A stretch of 64,000 nt of DNA from Mycolicibacterium fluoranthenivorans (lineage in GTDB: Bacteria; Actinomycetota; Actinomycetes; Mycobacteriales; Mycobacteriaceae), in NCBI RefSeq assembly GCF_011758805.1, contig NZ_JAANOW010000001.1, forward strand, positions 1,798,001-1,862,000, written 5' to 3'. A program made the translations under genes and the position numbers. A model generated the notes under the pieces. The model did not search any database and was not told the origin of the DNA. It saw only the letters and a list, made by a program, of their open reading frames with translations. Below are positions 35,000-45,735 of this stretch, one piece after another. Numbering within the stretch: position 1 is the first letter of the stretch; each line of letters begins with the position of its first letter.

Positions 35000-36220
35000 T
35001 CACCCCAGCGCCACCACGGTGCCCCCGCGCTGCTCCAGCAGCGTCGACCCGGCCACCGCGGGGATCACCGGGTCCTGCGACGGCGGCCGCTTGAGGTCGA
35101 TATGGCGCACCCCGGCACCGGTTTCGGGATTGAACACGTCGTAGCCCGAGGTGACCGGCACCAGCAACTCGCCGGCCATCAACGTCGCGGGCCCGACCGG
35201 AGCGTTGGATCCCGACGGTGCCACCGTGTACTTGTAGCGCAGCTGATTCGCGTCGAACACCAGCACCGAATCGCCGGTCCACCAGGTGATCAGGTCACCG
35301 GGATGGGATACCGCGGCGTGGGGGGACACCTGCTGGTTCAGCAGGGTGCTCGCCGTGACGGTGCCGGTGTCGTCCACGACGTTCACGGTCGGTTTCGGGG
35401 TCGGGATGTACAGCGCGGTGGTGGTGTCGGACACCGCGATCACCCGCGCGTCGGAGTCGACCGAGACACCGGGCTGCTGCTGGAATTTCGTCTTGGGAGT
35501 GTCCTCCTCGTCCGACGGCGTCAGCATCGTCAGGCGCATATCGGCCTGATTGGGGCAGCCCTCCAGTACCGATACCTGCGAGGAGCTGGCCGCGGCGGAC
35601 ACCAGTCGGCACAGCGGGTCCTGCGGCACATCGGGTTTGATCCGGGCGTCCAGGGCGCCCCAACTGAGCATGCGCACCATGTCCGAGCGCCACAGTTCCA
35701 GTCGGCTGTCACCGGCCGAGAGCACGGTCGTGCCGTCCGAAGACAGCGTCACCTCGGCGTCCGCGTAGGCCGTCCGGGTGGGGCCACGGCGCCCGGTCTG
35801 GGCGTCGATGGTGCTCACCTGTCCGCAGCCCCGGTTGTCCGGGTACACCGCCACCGCGTACTGGTAGACCCAGGTCACCCCGCACAGGTCGAGATCACGT
35901 GCATAGGACCACAGCCGCGCACCACTGGCCGGGTCGTGCCCGATGACCTCGCGCCCGTCGCCGGTGACGACGGCACCGGCGACCACCAGGGGCTGGGTCG
36001 TCTTGGCGCTCGGGGTCGACCACAGCTCGTGCAGAGCGTCGGGAACTTTCGCGGCGAGTTTCAGGCTCGGCACCGGTGCGGCGGCCGGCGTGCTGATCGT
36101 GGCCCGCGCATCACTGGTCCACCAGATCAGCGCGGCGACCACCGCCACCACGACAGCGATGGCTGCGGCTGCCACCAGGTCACCGCGGGTGCGGCGTTCC
36201 GGTCGGGGGAGTGCGGGCAT
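35000..36220 (-). CDS. Membrane-anchored beta-propeller-like protein (Rv3212-like)
   Basis: A 406-residue protein with one N-terminal membrane anchor (VAAAAIAVVVAVVAALIWW, about 16-34) and a large extracytoplasmic part made of repeated beta-strand units (IGHDPASGARLWSYARDL, STIDAQTGRRGPT, YDVFNPETGAGVRHIDL) resembling PQQ-type propeller blades. It corresponds to the alanine/valine-rich Rv3212 between parA and rhlE. No enzymatic residues were recognised. The start codon abuts the rhlE stop without a gap, so it is cotranscribed with rhlE. Confidence 0.8.
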   Translation of the reverse strand: MPALPRPERRTRGDLVAAAAIAVVVAVVAALIWWTSDARATISTPAAAPVPSLKLAAKVPDALHELWSTPSAKTTQPLVVAGAVVTGDGREVIGHDPASGARLWSYARDLDLCGVTWVYQYAVAVYPDNRGCGQVSTIDAQTGRRGPTRTAYADAEVTLSSDGTTVLSAGDSRLELWRSDMVRMLSWGALDARIKPDVPQDPLCRLVSAAASSSQVSVLEGCPNQADMRLTMLTPSDEEDTPKTKFQQQPGVSVDSDARVIAVSDTTTALYIPTPKPTVNVVDDTGTVTASTLLNQQVSPHAAVSHPGDLITWWTGDSVLVFDANQLRYKYTVAPSGSNAPVGPATLMAGELLVPVTSGYDVFNPETGAGVRHIDLKRPPSQDPVIPAVAGSTLLEQRGGTVVALG

Positions 36221-37738
36221 TTAGCCGGCGGCGGGGGTCGCGGCCTTACGCGGACGGCGGCGACGCCGGCGCTTGGGCGCACCACCGGCTTCGTCGGTGC
36301 CCTCCTCGGAGGTCTCACCGGTGCCACTGAGCTCGGTCACGGCGACCTCGTTGAGAGCTGCGCCGTCCACCTGCTCGGGATGGCCGGTCGCCCCCTGACC
36401 ACCACGGGTGCGCCGCCGACTGCGGGTGCGTGCCGGGCGCTCGGCCCTTTCGGTCCGCTCGCCGCCCTCGTCGGCGGTGCGCGTCTTGGGCTTGCGTGGG
36501 GCCGCGATCGATCCCTTGGCCTCGGTGGGGATATTCAGTTCGGTGTACAGATGGGGCGAGTTCGAGTAGGTCTCGGCGGGATCTGGGGTGTTCAGCCCGA
36601 GCGCCTTGTCGATCATCGTCCACCGGGGCAGTTCGTCCCAATCGACCAAGGTGACGGCGATACCGGTCTTGCCGGCGCGGCCGGTGCGACCGATGCGGTG
36701 CACGTAGGCCTGCTCGTCCTCGGGGATCTGGAAGTTGATCACGTGGGTGATGTCATCGATGTCGATACCGCGGGCGGCCACGTCGGTGGCCACCAGGACG
36801 TCGACGTCACCGTTGCGGAAGCCTTTGAGGGCCTTCTCACGGGCGATCTGACCCAGATCGCCGTGCACGGCGCCGACCTTGAAACCGCGCTCGCCCAGTT
36901 CGTCGGCCACCTTCTGCGCGGTGCGCTTGGTGCGGGTGAAGATCATCGTCGCGCCGCGGCCCTCGGCCTGCAGGATGCGCGCGACCATCTCGACCTTGTC
37001 CAGGGCGTGGGCGCGGTAGGCGAACTGCTCGGTGGTGTCGTGGGTCTGTGAGGACTGCGGTGCTTCGGCACGGATATGCGTCGGCTGGTTCATGAACGTC
37101 CGGGCCAGCGTGATGATCGGATCCGGCATGGTCGCCGAGAACAACATCGCCTGGCGGGTGTCCGGGGTGAGCCGCAGGATGCGCTCGATATCGGGCAGGA
37201 AGCCCAGGTCGAGCATCTCGTCGGCCTCGTCGAGCACCAGCACCGACAGCCCGCCGAGCTGCAGATGGCCCTGCTGGGCCAGATCCAGCAGCCGGCCCGG
37301 GGTGCCGACGACGACGTCGACGCCCTTCTGAAGCGCCTCGATCTGCGGTTCGTAGGGGCGGCCGCCGTAGATGGCGGTGACCTTCAACTTGCGGCCGTCC
37401 GGGCCCGGCACGTACTTCGCCGCGGTGGTCAGGTCGTCGAAGACCTGCAGACACAGCTCGCGGGTCGGGACGACGATCAGGGCGCGCGGGGCGCCGGTCA
37501 GCGGGCGGTTCTGGTCGGTGGACACCCGGTGCAGTAGCGGGACGCCGAACGCGAGGGTCTTACCCATCCCGGTGCGGGCCTGGCCGATCAGGTCTTCACC
37601 GGCCAGCGCGAGCGGCAGGGTGAGTTCCTGGATGGCGAACGGGTGCTCCTTGCCACTCTCGAGGAGTGCACGGACGATCTCGTCGCGCACGCCGAGGTCG
37701 GCGAAGGTGATATTCGATTTGCTGGTCAGAGCGGTCAT
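36221..37738 (-). CDS. rhlE: DEAD-box RNA helicase RhlE
   Basis: A 505-residue helicase. Motifs in order: Q motif (FAIQEL), Walker A ARTGMGKT, PTREL, GTPGR, VLDEADEM, SAT, TRTKRTAQKVAD, ATDVAARGIDI and HRIGRTGR. The C-terminal 100 residues are low-complexity and basic (RTRSRRRTRGG, KRRRRRRPRKAA), probably for RNA binding. Such helicases act in mRNA decay, ribosome assembly and cold adaptation. ATG 37738 is the domain-matching start; a much longer in-frame extension runs through the upstream non-coding region and was rejected. Confidence 0.93.
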   Translation of the reverse strand: MTALTSKSNITFADLGVRDEIVRALLESGKEHPFAIQELTLPLALAGEDLIGQARTGMGKTLAFGVPLLHRVSTDQNRPLTGAPRALIVVPTRELCLQVFDDLTTAAKYVPGPDGRKLKVTAIYGGRPYEPQIEALQKGVDVVVGTPGRLLDLAQQGHLQLGGLSVLVLDEADEMLDLGFLPDIERILRLTPDTRQAMLFSATMPDPIITLARTFMNQPTHIRAEAPQSSQTHDTTEQFAYRAHALDKVEMVARILQAEGRGATMIFTRTKRTAQKVADELGERGFKVGAVHGDLGQIAREKALKGFRNGDVDVLVATDVAARGIDIDDITHVINFQIPEDEQAYVHRIGRTGRAGKTGIAVTLVDWDELPRWTMIDKALGLNTPDPAETYSNSPHLYTELNIPTEAKGSIAAPRKPKTRTADEGGERTERAERPARTRSRRRTRGGQGATGHPEQVDGAALNEVAVTELSGTGETSEEGTDEAGGAPKRRRRRRPRKAATPAAG

Positions 37739-38029
37739 ATGGTGGTCGGCATAGCTTTCGCTGCCTTGCTGCCTTTCGGTGTCATTCCTCGTCGCGTCTG
37801 TTGTCACGCGCGCACGAAGATGACGAGAAAGCGGTCGCTTCTCCCCGGATGGGGTGATGTCAGCCCGCTGGGCCCTGCCCTGTCGATCGGGCCGGCCGAA
37901 CCACGTGCACGCACATTGCCGTAGGCGACGGCGCCTCAGCGAAGCCGTAAACAAGCCGCTGCCTGTCCCTATGATAGCTGGCTTGTCCGCGGCTCGGTCG
38001 CAACGGCACCTGGCGTCTAGAGTTGGCCC
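37739..38029. promoter_or_regulatory. Long divergent region between rhlE and the ferritin-like gene
   Basis: This 291-base region, the longest non-coding stretch here, must hold both promoters and an unusually long rhlE leader. TATGAT at 37972 is a possible -10 for the rightward gene. GTCGCTTCTCC (37834) and CAGCGAAGCC (37937) look like decayed copies of the interspersed element. No riboswitch or RNA gene was recognised. Confidence 0.45.
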
Positions 38030-38722
38030 ATGTCTCAGACGTCCCCGGCGCAGCCGGGTGCAGAGCCGCAGCCGGCCGTCTCGGCCGACCATCCCGGCGT
38101 CACCGAACTGTTCGCACTGCTGGCCTACGGCGAGGTCGCGGCCTTCTACCGGCTCACCGAGGAGGCGCGGATGGCGCCGAATCTGGCCGGCCGGATCAGC
38201 ATGGCCAGCATGGCCGCCGCCGAGATGCGGCACTACGAACTGCTGCGTGACGCGTTGGCCGAGCGCCACGTCGACGTCGTCCCGGCAATGACGAAATATG
38301 CTTCGGCACTTGAGAATTACCATCGACTGACGACGCCGAGCACATGGCTGGAGGCGTTGGTCAAGACGTATGTCGGCGATGCGCTGGCCGCGGATTTCTA
38401 CCTCGAGATCGCCCACGTACTACCCGATGATGCGGCCGGCGTGGTGCGGTCGGTGCTCTCCGAGACGGGCCACTCCCAGTTCGTGGTCGCCGAGGTGCGC
38501 GCCGCCGTCACCGCCAGCGACCGGCAGCGTCATCGGCTGGCGTTGTGGTCGCGGCGGCTGCTCGGTGAGGCCATCACCCAGGCCCAGTACGTGATGGCCG
38601 ATCACGACGAACTCGTCGATCTGGTCATCTCCAGCGGTGACGGGCTGCTGCAGATGTCGGAGTTCTTCGACCGGTTGCAGCGCACCCACGCCAGCCGGAT
38701 GCAGGAACTCGGCCTGGCTTGA
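38030..38722 (+). CDS. Ferritin-like fold protein (Rv3210c-like)
   Basis: A 230-residue, mainly helical protein. Helices with ELFALLAYGEVAAFYRL, MAAAEMRHYELLRDAL, WLEALVKTYVGDALAADFY and SETGHSQFVVAEV carry E...ExxH-type pairs at the places expected for a di-iron ferritin-like bundle, as in the tRNA-(ms2io6A)-hydroxylase-like family. Whether iron is bound and what the substrate might be is unknown. It lies between rhlE and the MmpS-like gene as in M. tuberculosis. It is convergent with the latter. Confidence 0.8.
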   Translation: MSQTSPAQPGAEPQPAVSADHPGVTELFALLAYGEVAAFYRLTEEARMAPNLAGRISMASMAAAEMRHYELLRDALAERHVDVVPAMTKYASALENYHRLTTPSTWLEALVKTYVGDALAADFYLEIAHVLPDDAAGVVRSVLSETGHSQFVVAEVRAAVTASDRQRHRLALWSRRLLGEAITQAQYVMADHDELVDLVISSGDGLLQMSEFFDRLQRTHASRMQELGLA

Positions 38723-38737
38723 CGCCGGGCCGGCCCG

Positions 38738-39559
38738 CTACTTGGTGCAGGTCGCGATGATCGTGTTGTTGGTCTGAGCGACCAGCGGCGTACCCGCCGC
38801 GTCGGTGATCGCGCAGTTGAGCTGAGCCCCGATGCTGGTTGCGGTGACCGAGCTGAGCTGCACCCCCGGGTCGAGAGTGATCGTCTTGGTCCACGGCAGC
38901 GCCGCGTTGACATCGGTCTGCAGGGCACCCTGCTGGTCGGTGTAGATGATCGTCACCAGGTCCAGCATCTGCCGATTGCCGGTGACCGTGTAGGTGATCG
39001 TGCGGGCGGCGGCGGGGTCGACCGCGGGAGCGGCGGCCGGCGCCACCGGGGTCTCTGCCGTGGTCGGCGCCGCGGTGGCCGTCGGCGTGGGGGTCACGGT
39101 GGTGACCGTTTCCGCCGGGAGGGCCGGGGTCTGCTGCTGAGCGGGCAGCGGGGCCGGGGCCGGGGCCGAGGTGGTGGCGGGGGCGCTGGTGGTCGCCTGC
39201 GCCGCGGAGGTCGACGCCTGGGTGGCTGATACCGAACCGCTGTCGCCGCCGCCGAGGATCACGCCGGTGCAGATGACGGCCACCATCAGGATGACGCCCG
39301 CAACGCCCGCGACCCAGATCCACCGGCGGTCCAACTGGTCGTGGTAGTCGGCGGGGAACGCATACTCGTATTCCGCGCCGTCGTATTCCGTGCTGCCGTA
39401 CTTCGTGCTGCCGTACTTCGTGCTGCCGTACTTCGCGCTCCCGTACTCCGCGTACTCCGCGCCCGTGTCGGCATCGTCGTACTCGTAGGAGTCATCGGAA
39501 TAACGCGACCGGTAGCCGGCGTCGCGCGTCGCGGAATTTCTTGAATAAGGCCTGCTCAT
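38738..39559 (-). CDS. MmpS-like membrane protein with Tyr-rich repeat tail
   Basis: A 273-residue protein from ATG 39559. The cytoplasmic N-terminus (1-75) is rich in Tyr, Asp and Glu and contains tandem KYGST pentapeptides encoded by a 15-bp repeat. One membrane segment (WIWVAGVAGVILMVAVICTGVIL) follows at about 84-106, then a Thr/Pro/Ala-rich linker (about 110-185) and a C-terminal MmpS-type domain (ITYTVTGNRQMLDLVTIIYTD to IATCTK). MmpS proteins assist MmpL lipid exporters, but no mmpL gene is near. It is equivalent to the Thr/Pro-rich Rv3209. Confidence 0.78.
   Translation of the reverse strand: MSRPYSRNSATRDAGYRSRYSDDSYEYDDADTGAEYAEYGSAKYGSTKYGSTKYGSTEYDGAEYEYAFPADYHDQLDRRWIWVAGVAGVILMVAVICTGVILGGGDSGSVSATQASTSAAQATTSAPATTSAPAPAPLPAQQQTPALPAETVTTVTPTPTATAAPTTAETPVAPAAAPAVDPAAARTITYTVTGNRQMLDLVTIIYTDQQGALQTDVNAALPWTKTITLDPGVQLSSVTATSIGAQLNCAITDAAGTPLVAQTNNTIIATCTK
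39382..39441 (-). repeat. 15-bp tandem repeat, four units, coding
   Basis: Four consecutive 15-bp units of the form CGTACTTCGTGCTGC on the plus strand (39382, 39397, 39412, 39427), read on the minus strand as repeated KYGST/EYGS pentapeptides in the MmpS-like protein. The two central units are identical, a configuration prone to slippage. Confidence 0.85.
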
Positions 39560-39700
39560 AGCGTTTCCCAAGTGGTCGCGGTGCATACCTGGCCGATGCT
39601 AATGGGACTGCTGTGGCGGGTGAGGCCGACGCGGCGAGGCCGCCGGTCACGGTCAGGACTCGTTCTCGTAGCCGTCGTGTCGCGGCCCGTGTGACACCCC

Positions 39701-39709
39701 GCTTCGCTC
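39701..39709 (-). repeat. Partial copy of the interspersed element
   Basis: GCTTCGCTC, the reverse complement of GAGCGAAGC, lies within the divergent spacer between the MmpS-like gene and the TB9.4-like gene. The outer bases have diverged (CCCC instead of GTC), so this is a partial match and could be chance. Confidence 0.35.
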
Positions 39710-39795
39710 TCGGCGTACCGACCTTGGCGTCGTGGTCCGGGCCGCGTCCACTAGCCTGATTGCACGCAAGGCACACCAACCGAAAGGGTCGCAGC

Positions 39796-40717
<922 letters not shown>

Positions 40718-40867
40718 TCATACGCGCACTCAGGCGCTAGCGGGCATGTGCCCATGTGTTGATCGTCACGACATTACTACCGCACCGTGAGGTGGGCCCC
40801 GCTGCAGGTCCCTGTGTCGGTGGCGCGCCGGACCTGCGCACGTCACGGTCTGTGTAATCCTGGTGCG

Positions 40868-41932
40868 GTGACCTACGACCCGGGGCGTCGCGCAAGCGAC
40901 CGTGCGCCCCTCGGGGAGGAGCGAAGCGACCGGGGGAATGTTCCCGTGCTGCGCAGTGACCGGCGTGAGCCGCTGCGCGCCCAGCGCGACCCGCTGGCCG
41001 ACGACCAGGGCCGGCCCCGCTCCAACCGCGAGGAACGTCGGAATCTGCGCAAACAGACGTGGCTGGGCCGGTTCGTGTCCACCTACGGATGGCGGGCCTA
41101 CGCACTGCCGGTGCTGGCCGTACTCACCGTCGTGGTGCTGTACCAGACCGTCACCGGAACGAGCGCCCCCACGCCGGCCAATGCCGACGGCCCGATCCAG
41201 GGTCCGCCCACCATCAACTCTCCCGGCACCGCGATCGTCGGGGCGCCGCCCAAAGGCCTCACCCAGTTCGACGCGAACCTGCCGACAGGCATCCTGCCCG
41301 CCGGCGGCCCGTTCACCGAGTCGGGCGCCAAGACCTGGCATGTGGTTCCCGGCACCACCCCCAAGGTGGGTGCGGGGAACACCAAGACTTTCCGCTACAC
41401 CGTCGAGGTCGAGGACGGCGTGGACACCACATCATTCGGCGGCGACGACGGCTTCGCCCGCATGGTCAGCGAGACCCTGGCCAACCCGAAGAGTTGGACG
41501 CACAACCCCCAGTTCGCCTTCGAACGCGTCGACGGCGACGCCCAGCCGGATTTCCGGGTGTCGCTGACCTCACCGATGACGGTGCGGGAGGGCTGTGGGT
41601 ACGACATCCAGCTGGAGGCGTCCTGCTACAACCCGGCGTATTCGGAGAATCAGCCGCGGGTGTTCGTCAACGAGGCCCGTTGGGTGCGCGGTGCGGTGCC
41701 GTTCCAGGGCGATATCGGCTCCTACCGGCAGTACCTGATCAACCATGAGGTGGGTCACGCGATCGGTTACCCGAAGCACGAACCGTGCCCGGAGAACGGC
41801 GCGCTGGCCCCGGTGATGATGCAGCAGACGTTCTCCACCGACAACGACGATGCCGCCAAATTCGACCCCGAGTCGGTGAAGCCCAACGGACTCACCTGCA
41901 AGTTCAACTCCTGGCCGTATCCGATCGCCTGA
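40868..41932 (+). CDS. DUF3152 membrane-anchored protein with a metalloprotease-like HExxH motif
   Basis: A 354-residue protein from GTG 40868. Its first 50 residues are low complexity and include GEERSDRG, a translated copy of the interspersed element. A basic patch and one membrane anchor (AYALPVLAVLTVVVLYQTV, about 78-96) precede the extracytoplasmic DUF3152 domain. Near the C-terminus is H293-EVGHAIGYPK-H304, i.e. HExxH followed by Gly and a third His, one residue longer than the metzincin pattern HExxHxxGxxH. A zinc peptidase activity is plausible but unproven. Corresponds to Rv3207c. Confidence 0.82.
   Translation: MTYDPGRRASDRAPLGEERSDRGNVPVLRSDRREPLRAQRDPLADDQGRPRSNREERRNLRKQTWLGRFVSTYGWRAYALPVLAVLTVVVLYQTVTGTSAPTPANADGPIQGPPTINSPGTAIVGAPPKGLTQFDANLPTGILPAGGPFTESGAKTWHVVPGTTPKVGAGNTKTFRYTVEVEDGVDTTSFGGDDGFARMVSETLANPKSWTHNPQFAFERVDGDAQPDFRVSLTSPMTVREGCGYDIQLEASCYNPAYSENQPRVFVNEARWVRGAVPFQGDIGSYRQYLINHEVGHAIGYPKHEPCPENGALAPVMMQQTFSTDNDDAAKFDPESVKPNGLTCKFNSWPYPIA
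40918..40930 (+). repeat. Interspersed element copy inside the DUF3152 coding start
   Basis: GGAGCGAAGCGAC, preceded at 40890-40900 by a related GCGCAAGCGAC, is read in frame as GEERSDRG in the N-terminal non-conserved part of the protein. Confidence 0.7.
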
Positions 41933-42029
41933 CGGGGAGGCAGGGGAAGGTTTACCCCTGGATTACCGTTGAAGCTGTGGGCCTGGTGAGATTGACGCCA
42001 GCATTGCGATCGAGTCAAGGAGAGCCACG

Positions 42030-43205
<1,176 letters not shown>

Positions 43206-43242
43206 GCGCTCTGTGACGCAGGCACCGCTTAGGCTGACGTGC

Positions 43243-44097
43243 GTGACTGACGAACTGCCACCGGATCATGTGTTGGCGGCGTTCGGATTGGCGGGGTTGA
43301 CCCCCGTCCCGCTCGGCTCCAGTTGGGAGGGCGGCTGGCGCTGCGGCGAAGTCGTGCTGTCGATGGTCGCCGACCACGCGCGCGCCGCGTGGTCGGCGAA
43401 GATCCGTGAGACGTTGTTCGCCGATGGGATCCGGCTCGCCCGGCCTGTCCGGTCCACCGACGGCCGCTATGTCGTGGCCGGGTGGCGTGCCGACACCTTC
43501 GTCGCAGGCACTCCGGAACCACGGCACGACGAGGTGGTCTCGGCGGCCGTGCGTCTGCACGAAGCGACGGCCAAGCTCGAGCGGCCGCGATTCCTCACCC
43601 AGCCGCCGGTGGCGCCGTGGTCCGATGTCGACGTGTTCATCGCCGCCGACCGTGCCGCGTGGGAAGACCGGCCGCTGCACGCCCTGCCGCCGGGAGCGCG
43701 GGTCTCACCGGGTTCGGCGGACGGGCAGAAATCGATCGAGCTGATCAATCAGCTGGCCTCGCTGCGCAAGCCGACCCGAAGCCCCAGCCAGCTGGTGCAC
43801 GGCGATCTGTACGGCACCGTGCTGTTCGCCGGTGCCGCCGCGCCCGGTATCACCGATATCACCCCGTACTGGCGGCCCTCGGTGTGGGCGGCCGGCGTCG
43901 TCGTCGTCGATGCGCTGGCGTGGGGTGACGCCGACGACGGTCTGGTCGAGCGCTGGAGTCCGCTGCCGGAGTGGCCGCAGATGCTGCTGCGCGCACTGAT
44001 GTTCCGGCTCGCCGTGCACGCGCTGCACCCACGGGCGACTGCGGCGGCATTCCCGGGGCTCGCCCGCACCGCGGCGCTGGTCCGCCTGGCGCTCTAA
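43243..44097 (+). CDS. TIGR02569-type protein (kinase-like fold)
   Basis: A 284-residue actinobacterial protein found next to moeZ. It starts near DHVLAAFGLAGLTPVPLGSSWEGGWRCGE. The segment QLVHGDLYGTVLF resembles the HGDLxxxN catalytic loop of aminoglycoside phosphotransferase/choline-kinase folds, with Asn replaced, so it may not be a kinase. The GTG 43243 start is chosen because the conserved part begins there; GTG 43213 is an alternative adding ten residues. Function unknown. Confidence 0.75.
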   Translation: MTDELPPDHVLAAFGLAGLTPVPLGSSWEGGWRCGEVVLSMVADHARAAWSAKIRETLFADGIRLARPVRSTDGRYVVAGWRADTFVAGTPEPRHDEVVSAAVRLHEATAKLERPRFLTQPPVAPWSDVDVFIAADRAAWEDRPLHALPPGARVSPGSADGQKSIELINQLASLRKPTRSPSQLVHGDLYGTVLFAGAAAPGITDITPYWRPSVWAAGVVVVDALAWGDADDGLVERWSPLPEWPQMLLRALMFRLAVHALHPRATAAAFPGLARTAALVRLAL

Positions 44098-44231
44098 CTG
44101 TCAACCGCGCCCAATTGAACAAACGGGCGCGAAAGTGCCAGGAACACTCCACCATTTTGTCGATCTCGGCGTCGGTGTGTTACGCCACCATTGCGGCGGT
44201 GAGGTGCGCGCAATGCAGATGTATTCCATCC

Positions 44232-44247
44232 CTAACCAGTCGGTAAT
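44232..44247 (+). promoter_or_regulatory. GlnR-like box upstream of the nitrilase cluster
   Basis: CTAAC-CAGTCG-GTAAT fits the actinobacterial GlnR pattern gTnAC-N6-GnAAC at 8 of its 9 defined or near-defined positions on the left arm and core, with the last C replaced by T and the first G by C. It lies 55 bases before the first gene, in a region noticeably richer in A+T than its surroundings. Families in this cluster are named for nitrogen-starvation response, which makes GlnR control plausible. Confidence 0.45.
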
Positions 44248-44301
44248 GGCAGGCGCCTGTAATTGGAAGCACCCCAACAACACCCAAACTTGGAGTCCTT
44301 C

Positions 44302-44823
44302 ATGGCATTTGACGCATCCATCGCCGAGAACATCGCCACCTCGCTGGCCGAGATCCCGCACCCGTCGCTACCCAAAGGGTCGAACATCTACGGCGGCACC
44401 AAGATCTTCCCCGACTACCAGGCCGAGGAGGGCGAGAGCTACTTCACCCTCGTGCACGGTATCGCCCACGAATCCTCCGTCTCCTTCGTGGCCGTGCTGC
44501 AGGCCACCCGGGCGCTGCGCAAGGGCTTCGAGTCGGCGATCTACTTCTACGGCCCCGGCGCCATCAATTGCCTTGCCACCCGCGGCTTTCCGAAGACCGG
44601 CGACTCCGGCTTCCCCGGTGAGCAGAACATCAACGACGCCCTGGCGACCTTCATCAAGGAGGGCGGCACCGTGTTCGCCTGCCGGTTCGGGCTCGCCCTG
44701 CACGGCGGGCGCGAAGAGGACCTCATCGAAGGCGTGATCCCGGCGCATCCACTCGACGTCCAGGACGCGCTCATCTACTACGCCCGCAAGGGCGCCATCA
44801 TCAACTCGACCTACATGGTCTAG
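44302..44823 (+). CDS. MSMEG_0572/sll0783-family nitrogen starvation response protein
   Basis: A 173-residue protein from ATG 44302 with GGAG at a good distance. It has SNIYGGTKIFPDYQAEEGESYFTLVHG and RKGFESAIYFYGPGAINC, matching the small cytosolic family that leads this conserved cluster in mycobacteria and cyanobacteria. It has a DsrE-like alternation of strands and helices, but no known catalytic residues. The next gene, the nitrilase, starts 12 bases downstream. Role unknown. Confidence 0.8.
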   Translation: MAFDASIAENIATSLAEIPHPSLPKGSNIYGGTKIFPDYQAEEGESYFTLVHGIAHESSVSFVAVLQATRALRKGFESAIYFYGPGAINCLATRGFPKTGDSGFPGEQNINDALATFIKEGGTVFACRFGLALHGGREEDLIEGVIPAHPLDVQDALIYYARKGAIINSTYMV

Positions 44824-44835
44824 GGGCGCGCCGTC

Positions 44836-45735
44836 ATGACCACACTTGCCGCCGTCTCGGCCAACTTCACCCGGGACCTGGAACAGAACTACGCGCTGAT
44901 CGCGGCGCTCACCGAGGAGGCCCGCACCAAGGGCGTCGACTTCCTGGTGTTCCCGGAGGCCGCCATCGGCGGCTACCTGTCCTCGCTGGGGAACCACGGC
45001 GACACCGTCAAGAACACCAAACGCTCACTGCCACCGGCCATTCGGCTGGACGGGCCGGAGATCGCCAGGGTTCAGCAGATCATCGGTGACCTGGTGATCG
45101 CGATCGGCTTCTGCGAACTGGACGACGACGGCGAGACACGCTACAACGCCGCTGCGGTGCTGGACGGCAGCACCGTATACGGCACCTACCGTAAGGTGCA
45201 CCAGCCACTCGGTGAGGGCATGTCCTACTCCGCGGGATCCGGGTACGGGGTGTTCGACACCCCGGTCGGCCGTGTCGGCCTGCAGATCTGTTACGACAAG
45301 GCCTTTCCCGAAGCCGCCCGGATCATGGCGCTGGGCGGCGCGCAGATCATCGCCAGCCTGTCGGCTTGGCCCGCGGCGCGCACCGCCACGGCGGAGAACC
45401 TGCAGGACGACCGGTGGACCTACCGGTTCAACCTCTTCGACACCGCTCGGGCGCTGGACAACCAGGTGTTCTGGATCGCCTCCAACCAGAGCGGAACCTT
45501 CGGCTCGCTGCGCTACGTCGGCAATGCCAAGGTCGTGGATCCCGGCGGAAACATCTTGGCCACCACACTTCTCGGTAGCGGGATGGCCGTGGCCGAGGTC
45601 GACATCGACGACACCTTCCGCACCATGCGCGCCGGGATGTTCCATCTGCGCGACCGCAGGCCCGACGTGTACGGCCCGCTCACCGATACCGACGCCATGC
45701 GCGAGGCGAAGTGGCGGGAGCTGGCCCATGCCTGA
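44836..45735 (+). CDS. Nitrilase (Nit1/sll0784 type), catalytically intact
   Basis: A 299-residue carbon-nitrogen hydrolase. The catalytic triad is complete: E41 (FPEAAIGGY), K120 (TYRKVHQ) and C152 (LQICYDKAFPE). Members of this cluster type hydrolyse aliphatic or aromatic nitriles. In some bacteria the cluster (Nit1C) has been linked to growth on cyanide as nitrogen source (recalled). It overlaps the next gene by 8 bases. A near paralogue lacking Cys and Glu lies four genes downstream. Confidence 0.92.
   Translation: MTTLAAVSANFTRDLEQNYALIAALTEEARTKGVDFLVFPEAAIGGYLSSLGNHGDTVKNTKRSLPPAIRLDGPEIARVQQIIGDLVIAIGFCELDDDGETRYNAAAVLDGSTVYGTYRKVHQPLGEGMSYSAGSGYGVFDTPVGRVGLQICYDKAFPEAARIMALGGAQIIASLSAWPAARTATAENLQDDRWTYRFNLFDTARALDNQVFWIASNQSGTFGSLRYVGNAKVVDPGGNILATTLLGSGMAVAEVDIDDTFRTMRAGMFHLRDRRPDVYGPLTDTDAMREAKWRELAHA

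Noticed and set aside
37739..38029. Riboswitch or small RNA in the long rhlE leader
   Set aside because: No conserved riboswitch core, strong terminator or promoter pair was seen; only weak hairpins and decayed repeat copies.
43243..44097. Functional aminoglycoside phosphotransferase
   Set aside because: HGDLYGTVLF resembles the catalytic loop, but the usual Asn is missing and the rest of the kinase motifs are not evident; the family is of unknown function.
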